Shown here one piece after another: positions 1 through 11,800 of a stretch of 64,000 nucleotides of DNA. Both the position numbers and the translations under genes were made by a program. Source of the stretch: an uncultured SAR92 cluster bacterium (GTDB lineage Bacteria > Pseudomonadota > Gammaproteobacteria > Pseudomonadales > Porticoccaceae); the NCBI GenBank assembly GCA_902527245.1, contig CABZOI010000001.1:137001-201000 (forward strand), written 5' to 3'. The notes beneath the pieces are model-generated. The model was not told the DNA's origin. It ran no database searches and was given only the letters and a program-made list of their open reading frames with translations. Numbering within the stretch: the first letter of the stretch is position 1; each line of letters starts with the position of its first letter.

Positions 1-136
1 CCTTTTATCTAGACAAACATCAAGAATTTTAGATGGGGCGGAGTATTTATGCGACTATATAAACCTTGCGAGATAGGGATATAGATTATTTTAATATATA
101 CTTGACGTAAGTACCTGACTCGTAACCAATGATCTG

Positions 137-2764
137 ATGAAGCAAATAAATTATGATCCGTTGCGTTCCAACGTTAGCATGTTGGGTAAGATTCTTGGTG
201 ATGTGATAGGAGATGCTGAAGGGCAAGCATTTCTCAATAAAATTGAAAAAATTAGATTATTATCAAAGTCTGCTCAAGCTGGTAATACTGAAGATGGGAA
301 TGAACTAATTAAACTGCTAAGAACGCTTAGTGATGATGAATTAGTCCCAGTTTCCAGAGCATTTAGTCAATTTCTTAATCTCGCAAATATTGCAGATCAG
401 CAATTTAGTCATTCTAGAAGGGTTGACGAATTTGTTTCAGCGACAGAAACTCTGCGTGAAGTTTTTAAGCTAGTAGCGAATTACGATTTCTCAGAGGATC
501 AAATATTAAATGCTGTCATGAACCTTAATATTGAATTGGTTCTGACGGCTCATCCAACCGAGATAACGAGAAGATCACTCATCCACAAATATGATGCCAT
601 CGATTCATGCCTTTGCCAGCTTGAGTTGAAAGGCATAACCACAAGAGAGAATGAAGAGATTTTCCGCCGCTTGAAAGAGTTAATTACTCAGATCTGGTTT
701 AGTCATGATTTTCGATCAGTTCGTCCAAGTCCAGTTGACGAGGCGAAGTGGGGTTTTGCCGTGATAGAAAATTCCCTCTGGCGTGCAATACCTCATTTTT
801 ACCGCCGATTAGATGCTACCTTATTGGAGGCTACTGGGAGGCATTTACCACTCGACTTGTCGCCTGTTCGATTTGTATCATGGATCGGAGGTGATCGAGA
901 TGGGAATCCTAATGTTACTTCTGAGGTCACTGAGGAAGTTTTACTATTATCCTGTTGGCAAGCCGCAACATTGTATGTTGAAGACATCAACATTTTGATT
1001 GAGGAGTTGTCGATGTCTTTATGCAATGACGAAATGAGTCTTTTATCAAATGGCTCAAGAGAACCTTATCGAGCTGTGCTAAGAGAGGTAAGATCAAAGC
1101 TAAAAAATACAGTAGAAAATATCGAGAATCAGCTCAACCAGAAGAAGCCTACAAACCACGAAATCATTAATACGAAGCAAGAACTCTGGGATCCGATTTT
1201 TGCCTGCTATAAATCACTTTGTGACTGCAATATGAGTTTGATTGCCAATGGATCAATTATTGATCTGTTAAGGCGTGTTAGTTGTTTCGGAATACATTTA
1301 GTTCGTCATGATATTCGCCAACACAGCGAGAGACATCTGAGGGTTATCCAGGAGATATGCGTACATCTTAATTTAGGCGATTATCAGAGCTGGTCCGAGG
1401 AGAAAAAACAAGAGTTCCTTATCTCAGAAATAAAGGGTAATCGACCTTTGATCGGACCTGATCTTGTTTTGAGCGATGAATCCAAAGAAGTAGTGGACAC
1501 CTTCAGGTTAATTTCAAAGCAGTCTGAGGATGCATTGGGTGTTTACATTATTTCGATGGCAAAAAATCCCTCCGATATTTTATCAGTGCACCTACTATTG
1601 AAAGAAATTGGGTGTAATTTCAACATGCCTGTAGTTCCTCTCTTTGAAACTTTGGATGACTTGAACAATGCTAAATCAACAGTGGAAACCCTAGTTGCAA
1701 ATGAATGGTACCGATCACTTATAAAAAATGAACTTATGGTTATGATAGGTTATTCAGACTCCGCGAAAGATGCAGGCATGTTAGCGGCTTCATGGGCGCA
1801 GTACACTGCACAGGAGGATTTAATCAACCTCTGTAGTGGTTATGGGACCAAGCTCAGACTCTTTCATGGAAGAGGGGGCAGTTTGGGAAGAGGCGGTGCT
1901 CCAGCTCATGCGGCTCTATTATCGCAACCTCCTGGCTCTTTACAGGAGGGACTGCGGGTTACGGAACAGGGGGAGACCATTCGTGCAAAGTTAGGATTAA
2001 GTTCTATAGCAATAAAAACCTTTGCGTTATATACAAGTGCAATTATTCAGGCAAATTTACTCGAACCACCCAAACCCAAACCTGAATGGCGACAAATGAT
2101 GGGTGAGCTTTCAAAAAAATCTTGTGCAGAATACAGGGAGATCGTTAGGGATAATTCTAAGTTTGTCCCATATTTTAGGCATGCAACTCCTGAAGGAGAA
2201 TTAGCAAATTTACCACTTGGTTCCAGACCTGCGCGGAGAAAAAGCGATGGTGGTATAGAAAGTCTCAGAGCGATTCCATGGATTTTTGCCTGGAGTCAAA
2301 ATAGATTAATGTTACCCGCATGGCTTGGAGCTGGCGAATCAATTTACGCAGCTTATAAGTCTGAAAATAGCATCTTAATAAAAGAGATGATTAAGACATG
2401 GCCATTTTTTGGTGCTCGGCTATCAATGTTAGAAATGGTTTTTTTGAAATCAGACTCTTGGCTATCGACATACTATGACGAGTTGCTAGTACCCAAGGAT
2501 TTGAAAAAAATTGGCGATGATCTGAGGTTAAAATTAAAGCATGATTCTGAGGCACTAGATTTGATTGTTGGTAAAGAAAAACTATTGAATAAGCAATCGT
2601 GGCCTCGAGAATCGGTTCAATTGAGAAATATTTACATTCATCCTTTAAATGTCTTACAGGTCGAATTATTGAAAAGGGAGCGTGAAAAGGCTGACGATAA
2701 GTACGAGCAAGCAATTATGGTAACGATCGCAGGTATTGCAGCAGGTCTTCAAAATACTGGTTAA
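137..2764 (+). CDS. ppc: Phosphoenolpyruvate carboxylase
   Basis: Cytoplasmic enzyme that carboxylates phosphoenolpyruvate with bicarbonate to oxaloacetate, refilling the TCA cycle. The 875 residues match the family's usual length of about 880. The catalytic histidine motif TAHPTE is at residues 137-142, the glycine-rich loop FHGRGGSLGRGG sits near residue 580, and the protein ends in the family's conserved QNTG. The ATG at 137 has no clear Shine-Dalgarno sequence, but the N-terminus begins where family members do. The stop codon is followed at once by a membrane-protein gene on the same strand, so the two may be cotranscribed. Identity is secure. Confidence 0.97.
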   Translation: MKQINYDPLRSNVSMLGKILGDVIGDAEGQAFLNKIEKIRLLSKSAQAGNTEDGNELIKLLRTLSDDELVPVSRAFSQFLNLANIADQQFSHSRRVDEFVSATETLREVFKLVANYDFSEDQILNAVMNLNIELVLTAHPTEITRRSLIHKYDAIDSCLCQLELKGITTRENEEIFRRLKELITQIWFSHDFRSVRPSPVDEAKWGFAVIENSLWRAIPHFYRRLDATLLEATGRHLPLDLSPVRFVSWIGGDRDGNPNVTSEVTEEVLLLSCWQAATLYVEDINILIEELSMSLCNDEMSLLSNGSREPYRAVLREVRSKLKNTVENIENQLNQKKPTNHEIINTKQELWDPIFACYKSLCDCNMSLIANGSIIDLLRRVSCFGIHLVRHDIRQHSERHLRVIQEICVHLNLGDYQSWSEEKKQEFLISEIKGNRPLIGPDLVLSDESKEVVDTFRLISKQSEDALGVYIISMAKNPSDILSVHLLLKEIGCNFNMPVVPLFETLDDLNNAKSTVETLVANEWYRSLIKNELMVMIGYSDSAKDAGMLAASWAQYTAQEDLINLCSGYGTKLRLFHGRGGSLGRGGAPAHAALLSQPPGSLQEGLRVTEQGETIRAKLGLSSIAIKTFALYTSAIIQANLLEPPKPKPEWRQMMGELSKKSCAEYREIVRDNSKFVPYFRHATPEGELANLPLGSRPARRKSDGGIESLRAIPWIFAWSQNRLMLPAWLGAGESIYAAYKSENSILIKEMIKTWPFFGARLSMLEMVFLKSDSWLSTYYDELLVPKDLKKIGDDLRLKLKHDSEALDLIVGKEKLLNKQSWPRESVQLRNIYIHPLNVLQVELLKREREKADDKYEQAIMVTIAGIAAGLQNTG

Positions 2765-2779
2765 GTGATAAATTTTCCG

Positions 2780-3598
2780 ATGAAAAAAACTTCCATTTCC
2801 CTCTACGTCTTTCAGGTCTTTAAGTGTTTAGTTTATATACTACTAACCGCTAACATTTTTTTCTTTTATCAAGAAGAATCATTAGCGGTCAAAAGCACCT
2901 TCAGTCAAGGCATTAGTATCACGGACATCATTCAGGGATTTGCAGCTACATTAGACACGGCTGCCTGGGTAATGCTGCTGTTTTTATTTGAGTTGAATAC
3001 GTCAGAGTACCTAAAGAGACTTAATTCATTAAATAATGCATTTATTGCAAAAAATTTCATTCGAATTTTCAGTTATGGTTTGATTTGTTACGCATTCTTT
3101 GGTTATTTATTAAAATATATTCTACTAATTAATATCGAACCTTTTTTCATAGAAGACGTTTGCTCGCTCGTTGATCAAGGATATTATTTAATAGAGAATC
3201 TTGACGAGTATCCGTTGATGACCGCGAGTAATTGTCTCGCTTTAAGCAATAATCCATTATTTGTTTTATCGGGACAGGCGATACTCGGAACAAAATCAGA
3301 TTGGCAGGCGATACAAAATTTAGGTTTGGTAGACATCATAAATTCTGGTACCTGGATTTTAATTGTCATGATCATAGAGTTAGAAGTTCTATTTGGCAGT
3401 AAGTTATTCACTACTCGATTAAAATTCTTAAATCTAAAAATTTTAAAAACTATCCTATATTTAATTCTTTTCTCTGCAGCAGCCTTTTGGGGCTTTAAAG
3501 GAGATTTTCTTGATTTTTGGGATGCTTTTCTCTGGCTGGTAGCTTTCTTTTTTATTGAGTTAAATTTACTCAAAATTGGCCAACCACAGACAAACTAG
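2780..3598 (+). CDS. Multi-pass membrane protein of unknown function
   Basis: I do not recognise this family. The protein (272 residues from the ATG at 2780; a GTG directly abutting the ppc stop at 2765 would add five) has about six hydrophobic segments: near residues 10-30, 60-80, 95-120, 190-205, 220-240 and 245-265. The stretch between the third and fourth is polar and contains two cysteines, so it may be extracytoplasmic. It follows ppc with almost no gap and converges on the thioesterase gene, overlapping its 3' end by 4 bases. Context gives no functional clue beyond likely cotranscription with ppc. Confidence 0.75.
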   Translation: MKKTSISLYVFQVFKCLVYILLTANIFFFYQEESLAVKSTFSQGISITDIIQGFAATLDTAAWVMLLFLFELNTSEYLKRLNSLNNAFIAKNFIRIFSYGLICYAFFGYLLKYILLINIEPFFIEDVCSLVDQGYYLIENLDEYPLMTASNCLALSNNPLFVLSGQAILGTKSDWQAIQNLGLVDIINSGTWILIVMIIELEVLFGSKLFTTRLKFLNLKILKTILYLILFSAAAFWGFKGDFLDFWDAFLWLVAFFFIELNLLKIGQPQTN

Positions 3599-4035
3599 TA
3601 GTTTAAATCTGCTCGTTTTTTAATCGCCATCGTTAGTTTAACAAAGCATGACAGTTTATCTTGCTCATTTTTTAGCTCTATCTGCCATATGTGAGTTCCT
3701 CTTCCTATATGCAGAGGTTTGGCAACTCCAGTTACAAATCCAGAGAACACAGGTCTTATATGTGATGCGTTTACCTCTTGTCCAAAACAGATTTCTTTTT
3801 CGACATCAATAACATGAGCACAGGCTATGCTGCCTAGTGATTCGGCTAAGACGATATTTGCGCCACCATGAATTATTCCATAAGGTTGTGAGGTCGTTTC
3901 ATTTACAGGTATTTTCCCAGCAAGAAAGTCATCGCCTGCCTCGGTAATTTCAATGCCTAGGTATTCATCAATGGTTTTTTTACTCATTTTTTTAATCTCA
4001 GAGAGATTAGGTTTTCGATGCCAAATAGTATCCAT
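3595..4035 (-). CDS. Hotdog-fold acyl-CoA thioesterase (YdiI/PaaI type)
   Basis: A 146-residue single-domain hotdog thioesterase, the normal length for the PaaI/YdiI group, which hydrolyses acyl-CoA or aroyl-CoA thioesters in the cytoplasm. The signature is the central stretch GIIHGGANIVLAESLGS (about residues 53-69): the HGG loop and the acidic residue on the following helix are the usual active-site elements. It lies 5 bases downstream of ettA on the same strand and may be cotranscribed with it. No menaquinone or enterobactin genes are nearby, so the E. coli roles of YdiI and EntH should not be transferred; the substrate is unknown. Confidence 0.85.
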   Translation of the reverse strand: MDTIWHRKPNLSEIKKMSKKTIDEYLGIEITEAGDDFLAGKIPVNETTSQPYGIIHGGANIVLAESLGSIACAHVIDVEKEICFGQEVNASHIRPVFSGFVTGVAKPLHIGRGTHIWQIELKNEQDKLSCFVKLTMAIKKRADLNY

Positions 4036-4040
4036 TAATA

Positions 4041-5723
4041 TTAATTCAAACTCTTATAACGTTTTCTTTTTGGTGTTGCATCACTTCCATATCTTTTAAT
4101 GAAGTCCTCATGATATTCGCTATAACTCCCCTCACAGAAGCAAATGTTGCCATCATCTTCATAAGCCAACGTATGCGTTGATATTCTATCTAAAAACCAC
4201 CTGTCATGAGATATAACGAGGACACAACCTGGGAATGAAAGAATTGCCTCTTCGAGGGCGCGAAGTGTTTCAACATCGAGATCATTCGAGGGCTCATCAA
4301 GTAGAAGAACATTTGCTCCTTGTTTCAGGGTATTAGCAAGATGTAATCTACCACGCTCTCCCCCAGACAACTCTTTAACTAACTTTTGCTGATCAGTACC
4401 TTTAAAGTTGAACCGACCGACATAAGCTCTTGATGAAACTTCATAGTTACCAACCTGGATAAGATCATATCCATCAGATATTGCTTGCCAAACAGTCCGA
4501 TCATCGTCGAGGGTCTCTCTGGATTGCTCAACGTAGGCAATTTTTACTGTTTCACCGATATCAATTTGACCACTATCAGGCTCCTCTATTTTTGAAAGCA
4601 AACGAAATAAGGTTGATTTTCCAGCGCCATTTGCACCAATTATTCCCACTACTGCCCCTTTTGGTATTGATAATGATAAATTTTCAATCAGAGCTGTTTC
4701 CCCATAAGATTTTGATACATTATTTAATTCAATAACTTTATCTCCGAGTCGATTACCTGGAGCAATGTATATTTCATTAGTTTCATTTCTGGATTGAAAA
4801 TCTTGCGAATTTAGTTCCTCAAACCTTGCGATGCGAGCTTTATTCTTTGCACGCCTCCCTTTTGGATTTTGACGAACCCACTCTAATTCTTGCTTTAGTG
4901 TTTTTTGTCTTGAGATCTCTTGTTTAGACTCTACTTCGAGCCGTTTTGTCTTCGCTTCGAGCCATGTGGAGTAATTGCCCTCATAAGGAATACCATGTCC
5001 ACGATCAAGCTCCAATATCCAGCCAGCAACATTATCTAAAAAGTAACGATCATGAGTAACGGCGACTACGGTGCCTTTAAAATCCTCTAAAAATTTCTCT
5101 AGCCAAAAAACAGATTCTGCATCAAGATGGTTTGTCGGCTCATCAAGGAGCAACATATCTGGGCGTGACATTAAAAGTCGGCATAGTGCCACTCTTCTTT
5201 TTTCTCCTCCAGAGAGAGATTCAACACTCGATTCCCATGGAGGTAATCGAAGAGCATCAGCTGCCACATCAAGAGTATGATCAAGGTTATGCGCGTCCCA
5301 TGTTTCAATAATAGCCTCTAAGTCTCCTTGTTTTTTTGCCAGTGCATCAAAATCGGCATCAGGATCTGAGTAATCAGCATATACTTGTTCGAGTTTTTTA
5401 AGTGCATCAATTGCCTCCTCTAAGCCATCCTCTACATTCCCTCGAACATCCTTGCTTAAATCTAGTTGAGGTTCTTGAGGGAGATAACCAACTTTCAGTC
5501 CGGGCATTGGGCGAGCTTCACCAAGTATTTCTGTGTCTAGATTTGCCATAATTTTGAGCAAGGTTGATTTTCCAGAACCGTTTAATCCTAATACTCCAAT
5601 TTTTGCACCTGGGAAAAATGAGAGAGAGATGTCTTTAAGGATCTCTCTTTTTGGCGGAACAATTTTACCGACACGATTCATTGTGTAAACGTATTGACTA
5701 ATAATATTCTCCTTATTTTTCAA
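4041..5723 (-). CDS. ettA: Energy-dependent translational throttle protein EttA (ABC-F ATPase)
   Basis: Soluble ABC-F protein with two nucleotide-binding domains and no membrane domain. In E. coli, EttA binds the ribosomal E site and gates the first steps of elongation according to ATP/ADP level. The N-terminal YVYTMNRVGKIVPPK is characteristic of EttA rather than Uup or YheS. The two Walker A motifs are GLNGSGKS and GANGAGKS, two LSGGE(K/R) signatures are present, and the arm insertion follows the first domain. Length is 560 against about 555 in E. coli; the start is 5-6 residues longer than usual but no better start is seen. Confidence 0.95.
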   Translation of the reverse strand: MKNKENIISQYVYTMNRVGKIVPPKREILKDISLSFFPGAKIGVLGLNGSGKSTLLKIMANLDTEILGEARPMPGLKVGYLPQEPQLDLSKDVRGNVEDGLEEAIDALKKLEQVYADYSDPDADFDALAKKQGDLEAIIETWDAHNLDHTLDVAADALRLPPWESSVESLSGGEKRRVALCRLLMSRPDMLLLDEPTNHLDAESVFWLEKFLEDFKGTVVAVTHDRYFLDNVAGWILELDRGHGIPYEGNYSTWLEAKTKRLEVESKQEISRQKTLKQELEWVRQNPKGRRAKNKARIARFEELNSQDFQSRNETNEIYIAPGNRLGDKVIELNNVSKSYGETALIENLSLSIPKGAVVGIIGANGAGKSTLFRLLSKIEEPDSGQIDIGETVKIAYVEQSRETLDDDRTVWQAISDGYDLIQVGNYEVSSRAYVGRFNFKGTDQQKLVKELSGGERGRLHLANTLKQGANVLLLDEPSNDLDVETLRALEEAILSFPGCVLVISHDRWFLDRISTHTLAYEDDGNICFCEGSYSEYHEDFIKRYGSDATPKRKRYKSLN

Positions 5724-5882
5724 TAATTTATAGACGTATATTTTGCTCTGTACTAGTTTTGTACCAGCTTTATCTCTTTTTTACATCTGTTTTATTTACT
5801 AGATTGCTCTCTTATTTTACACCGAATTATACATATTTGAGCGCGTAATTATGTTGATTAATCAACAAGTAGAATTGAGATG

Positions 5883-8800
5883 TTAACTGCCGGTGGTTGC
5901 AATCTGTGGAGTTAATTGGAGAAGGTGCTCATAAACCTGATTAGAGTCTCGCGTTGCATCGGGAGCTAATACACCTCTGGTTAAATCATCTCCTTCAAGT
6001 CCGAATAGAAATCTAAGTATTAATAAACCATCAGTCAGTGCATCAATTTGCCCACTCCCATCAGCATCAATCAAATCACCTAGATGACTAATACGTTCTT
6101 TTATCTCCTCTGCACTGGAGAACTCCGCTTGCAGTGAAATCGTTCCAGTAATCAGTGCACTGCCGTCAAGTCCAAACATTTCTCGCAGAATTAGGAGTCC
6201 ATCCGTAAGTGCGTCATGAGTCAAATCTCCATCCAAATCCAAAGATAGAGGTACTGTATCGTTAATGAATTCTTCAAGTGCTGTAAATCCATCATTGTCA
6301 TAATCCAGTGTTGCATCACTCGCATCATTCGGATCAAAGTTATATTTAATTTCCCATTTATCAGCTATGCCGTCACTGTCCGAGTCAGATGTATATCGAT
6401 CATCTTCTGGGAAGACATCTGCGTTGTCTCCCAGTCCATCGCCATCGGTATCTTTATACTCTGTGGGATCTAGTGGGAAGGCATCGTAGATGTCGTCGAC
6501 ACCATCGTTGTCATCATCGGTATCTGCGGTCATACCCAATGAGATACATGAGTCATCACAATCATTGGGTAATCCATCACTGTCAGTGTCAGTTAATCCG
6601 CCTAAGCTGATCAGTGGATAGAAATCATTAACATCAAGAACACCATCACCGTCGTCGTCAGTATCGGCGTTGTTACCGACTCCGTCTCCGTCAGTATCTA
6701 AGGTCTCCGAAGCATCCAGAGGGAATGCATCCGAAGCATCTCCTACGCCGTCGCCATCATCGTCAGTATCAGCGTTGTTACCAACACCATCACCATCAGT
6801 GTCGACAGTCTCTGAAGCATCGAGAGGGAATGCATCGTTGCTATCCTCGACGCCATCATCATCGTCATCGGTATCAGCGTTATTCCCAATACCATCAGAA
6901 TCAGTATCTAGAGTTTCTGTTGCATCGAGTGGGAAGGCATCGTAGTTATCGTCAACACCATCGCCGTCATCATCAGTGTCAGCATTGTTACCGACTCCGT
7001 CTCCATCAGTATCTAAGGTCTCCGAAGCATCCAGAGGGAATGCATCCGAAGCATCTCCTACGCCGTCACCATCATCGTCAGTATCGGCATTGTTCCCGAT
7101 GCCATCACCATCGGTGTCCACACTCTCAGTGGTATCGGTCGGAAAGGCATCCAACCCATCATTCACGCCATCATTATCCGAATCGGCGAAGGTGATTTGG
7201 AGATTGTCGATCACGGCGCCAAACCGATTGATCCCGTTGTCATCAACCAAATCAACGCTCTCAAAGCCGAGCGAATAGACCTCAGGTGATGCTATATCCA
7301 ATTCGATCGCGACATGTTGATATGCCATTGAATCGGCTGAGGTTGATTGAGACACCACAATTGGGGTACCTGCCACCATCTCTTCATTCAAGATAACCGA
7401 AAAGCTTACATCATCTTGCGTACCCGGGTGTTTACTCACGTCAAAAGACAAGAGATGAACACCTACAGTAAAAAACTCAATATCAGCTTTGATTGCTCCA
7501 GGAACGAAACCGTTTAGCTCTAAGGACTGTGAACCCTCTGACGCCTCGTGTGCGCCACGCACCATCTCAATATTACCATTCTCTACTCGCCATCCAACCC
7601 CAGAGTCGCCTATAAAGCCAACATCTACTGGCTGCTGTTCTGGGGCATCGAATGAAGGTGTAGCTGCACCAAAGATAACGCTCTGACCATTATAGTTTGG
7701 AAAGTTTTCGACGTTTAACTCGGGGGTCTCGAATCCCTCAAAGAAAACGATCGTACCCGTTCTTGGCGTAATTAACTCGGAAGGTGTCGTCTCTTCGGAT
7801 GTGCCGGCTTCATTTTCGGCGCTTACCCGACAAGAGTATTCCTGACCATTAATCAGACCGTCGACGGTGATGATATTGCCGTTGTTCGAACCCACATAGG
7901 TGTTGATGCCATCGGTACAGGTGGCGATGTAGAGGTCCACGGTTGTCAGCTGGTGGCTGTCACTGAGATAGATGATGATTTGTCCATCGTCCACCGAAAC
8001 TCTCGTAATTATTGGCTTCTGTGGGACACTCTGCGGCAGCGCTACTGAAATGCTTTCAGAAACATCGCTCAGGAAACCGTTATTCTCTGCATGACCAGTG
8101 CAGGCATAAGTAAGCCCATTGAGCATCCCTGTAATGGTGATTTCTCCCGTGACGCTAGCTGCCGAGTAATTGAGGGCACCCGACGTGCACGTGATGAAAA
8201 AATTTTCTGCGGAATAGCCAGCGTACTCCGACAAAGATGAGACGAACGAGATAGTACCTTCGGTTGAACTCATGACCTCAATAATCGGCGCGGGTGGGTG
8301 AATTACTTCAATCGAAGTCTCGTGAATCACGTACAAATCATTGCTGCCGGTCACCCGGAACTTGACGTCGTATTCGCCGAGCTTCCCCGCGTCCAAGCCA
8401 GCAGTGTCGAGTTCGCCATCGTTGTCGGTGTCGAGTATGAGTTGACCGTCGCTTGAAAGAGACAGCCAATCCGGTCCATCGTAGGCTGAGAAGGTCAGTC
8501 CGCCGCCCGACAGATCGAGGAAGCTGTCAGGTAATGCCTGCGCAAATGGGTCGCCTAAAATGCCATCGAGTAACCGCTGGGTGGTATCAATACCCTCGAT
8601 TGGTGCGTTTGAGTCAGTGCCGCCATCGCCAATCTCCTCGTTTGTCGCGTCGCTGAGGCTTGAAAAATCCTCTACGTTGGCCTCCGCGTGGTTGGTGAAC
8701 TCTGGGGGTCTCTCTGTCCGTTCGGATAACCGCGAGATGGGCGCTCGGCTGACCAAGCGAATCCCTGTTCTTGCCGAGTTGACTGCGTAATAGTTGTACG

Positions 8801-11800
8801 TCATTCGGTCACTGTCGGAAAAGGGGCTGTCCCTCGTATCGGCATAGCTGCCCCCTGTTCCATGGGTCCGTTGTTCAACGTGCTCGGCTACATTGCCCTG
8901 CTGGTCGAAGGTACCGTAGAAGCTGGGTGCGTGGGGGTAGCTGCCTACCGCGATCGGGCCGCCCGCAGGGTTATTGTAGTTCGCGTCGTCGGTGGTAAGC
9001 GTGTAACTGTCATCATCAATCGCAAACTTCTTGCCCGTAGCATGGTAGGAGTATTTTTTATAGCCATCTTCGTTGCACCCCATGAGCGCCGCGTCATAGC
9101 CGTTACCCGAGGTGTCAGAAGCGGTACAACCCTCCGACTCATCAAATGGCCAGTGACCCACAAGACCGTTGGTGATACTGCCGCCCGTAAAAAGGCTCTC
9201 GAGTTCAGCCGTTGTTAAAGCACGGTCGAAGATCATTGGTTCGTCGACGGTGCCATTAAAGGCGTTGGAGAACTTCACGAAGTACCCCCTACCGATATAT
9301 GGAGTGTCGAGGTTGATTTGAAGTTCAGTGCGGTTGTTTGCGTTGCCGTAACCGCTCCAGACCTGAAACGCAGCATCACCAGCCTGGCGCATGTAGATGT
9401 CTGCCTTGCCGCGTCCGTCGCTATCCAGTTGCTCTCCATCGACAACCAGCGCAACAAAGGACCATTCGTTTAGATTGGGCTTCATACCTGAACTGATGCA
9501 CCTATTGTCGTTGCCTTTTGTCAGCGCCCTCCAGGTGAACCCGAGTTCTCCACCGTTTGCGCTGCAAAATCCCAGCCCCGACCTCAACCCTCCACTTTGG
9601 TTAAAGATGATTCCAGAGCGATTGAGTTCATTGGGCTTTATCCAGGCTGCCACGGTGAGCGTGTTGGTGGAGCGCTCTAGATCAGGAAGGTCGACATGAG
9701 ACCCTGTGGTCCAGCCTAATTGACGTATTGGCAATGCGTTGCCAGAGTGACCCGGGACCCACATATGAGACCAGTCATTGGGGTAGAAATAGGCAGCTTT
9801 GTACCACTCGTTAAGTGTCGGCAGAGCCACGCCTCCGGCCCCTTCCCAGTTCAAGTATTCGCTGGTGGCGTTGAATCCACGAGTTGTGTAGTACTTGTTG
9901 CGGTTAAGGCGATGGTAGATCCCCTCATTGATGCTATCGCTGGTCATCCAATTGGCAAATCTCGCCGCGTTCCAGAAGCCCACATGGGTGACCGGGTGAT
10001 TTTCGTAACCCTCGTCCGCCGCATAGAGCCATGCGTTGCTGATCCCATCATTTGTGCGACTGATTTGCATACTACTGTTCCACACACCCCACGGATTGGT
10101 GTACCTTGCCACCTCATTCAGAAAATATGCATATTGAGCATTGGTGATTTCATACTTACTGATGTAGTAGCCGTATCCGGGCTGACATACGTCATAGCGC
10201 TGGCCGATAATTCTTTTCACGCAGGGAGCGCCAGGCGTGGCGGGAACGTACACCGACTCGATCTGTAGGGGTGGTAATGCTGCCTTGACGGTGAATTCCC
10301 ATACGTCGCCCACTACGGTCCCAGCGTCGGTGTGTGTGTCTACCCGCCAGAAGTAGGTGGTGCCCGCGACAAAAGGGGTATCTGGGGTGTAGATATTTTT
10401 GTGTTGGCCTTTCGTTGCCACAAGCTGCAAATTGTTGGGATCTGTGCCCAGGTAGACGCTACTTGAGGTCGCGTTGAGACCTTCGAGCCACATGAGATCG
10501 GCTTCGGTCTTCACAGTCCTCGACCCATCTGGTGCGATGGGAAAACGGGCTTTCGCGGTTTGATGACCTGGAATCCAGTAAGTGGTGTCCCCGTGTTCGT
10601 AGGGCCCAATATCAGGCGCAGCACCCTGGGGACCGTCTGTGATGCCTGTGACGGCGTCGGTGAATCCCGGTACCAGCGTGCCCTGATCGATCAGTGGCGA
10701 GTCGGCATAGTCTCGTGGTCGAAAGTCGAAATTGCCAGGATCGCGCAGCTCCATCTGGATCTGGCTAACTCGATAGCCGTCTTCCCCCGTGTCGTAACCT
10801 TCTCTCCCCCGCCAGCTGTTACCCGTTTTATCGTCAGGGTTCTGTACCGAGTTAATATAGCTGTTGACGGCATTGTTGTGCGCTTTAGAGAGGAAGTTGC
10901 CCTTTATTGGGCGGCTACGGTCCCGCCCTTTGAGAATTATGTCCCAGTCAGCCGGTGTGCCAGTGGGCTCAGCGGAATAGCCATAAAACTTATCTTGGGC
11001 GATGTTAAGGTCAATACGGCCATTTGCAAAGGCAAGGTTATTGTGGATCTGGTGCTGGTCGCCCTTGAGGCGGAAGCCACGTCTCTTGCAATTAAAAACC
11101 ACGTTGTGATGCGCCGCTTTTTGGATGCCGCCCGGGTGCCCGTCGAATCGGATGCAGTTGTTCGCGGCCATATCGTGAATCCAGTTACGGCGAATCACGA
11201 TGTCGCTGGCGGCCCAATTCACGGTAATGCCGCCTGTGTCCCATGCCCAGTGGGTGTCATAAACATGATTAAGCTCTATGGTGTTGCCCCAACCGGGGCG
11301 CCCCATGCCACTGAAGCCCATACCGCGCACCGTGTTGCGAATCGCGGTAAGCGGGCTCGCCCCATTGAGTATTGGACCTCCATTGTTGCCCCAAAGTAAG
11401 ATATTGGAGTTCCGGAAAGAATTGTTCTCAATATGAATATGATGGCTGCGGCGACCGTGATCGAGTAGCACACTAAAGCTATTAGCGAACTCATTAGAGG
11501 TCCACGTCATATGTTCGGTGTTCGGGAAGCTATTCGAGAAGCGCATGGCTTTGCGCTGCAACATCATGCCGTGGTGCGCAGGGTATAAGAAGCGGTTGTT
11601 ATGGAAGCTGAGGTGGGACGAGTTGCTAAAAGCAAGGGTGCCCGCAAAAAATGTCAGACCCTCAAAATGAAAATTGCGCGCATTGTGGCCGTGGACAAGG
11701 TAGTCCCAGCCAAAGGTCCCTTTTTTGTGCCATCGCCCCTCGATCAACAAACCGCTGTCGTTTGGGTCTTGGTTGCCCGGTAGCCAGACGTAAAGATCTC

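Noticed and set aside
6351-7187. CRISPR-like periodicity
   Set aside because: The repeats are coding, about 105 bases per unit, imperfect, and stay in frame with the protein.
6389-7278. Open frames opposite the calcium-repeat region, including Ser/Pro-rich repeats
   Set aside because: They are mirror images of the periodic Asp-codon repeats of the exoprotein and have no start-site or family support.
10560-11399. 279-codon open frame on the plus strand inside the exoprotein gene
   Set aside because: It lies antisense to the conserved beta-helix region and is explained by the raised G+C there; no recognisable domain.
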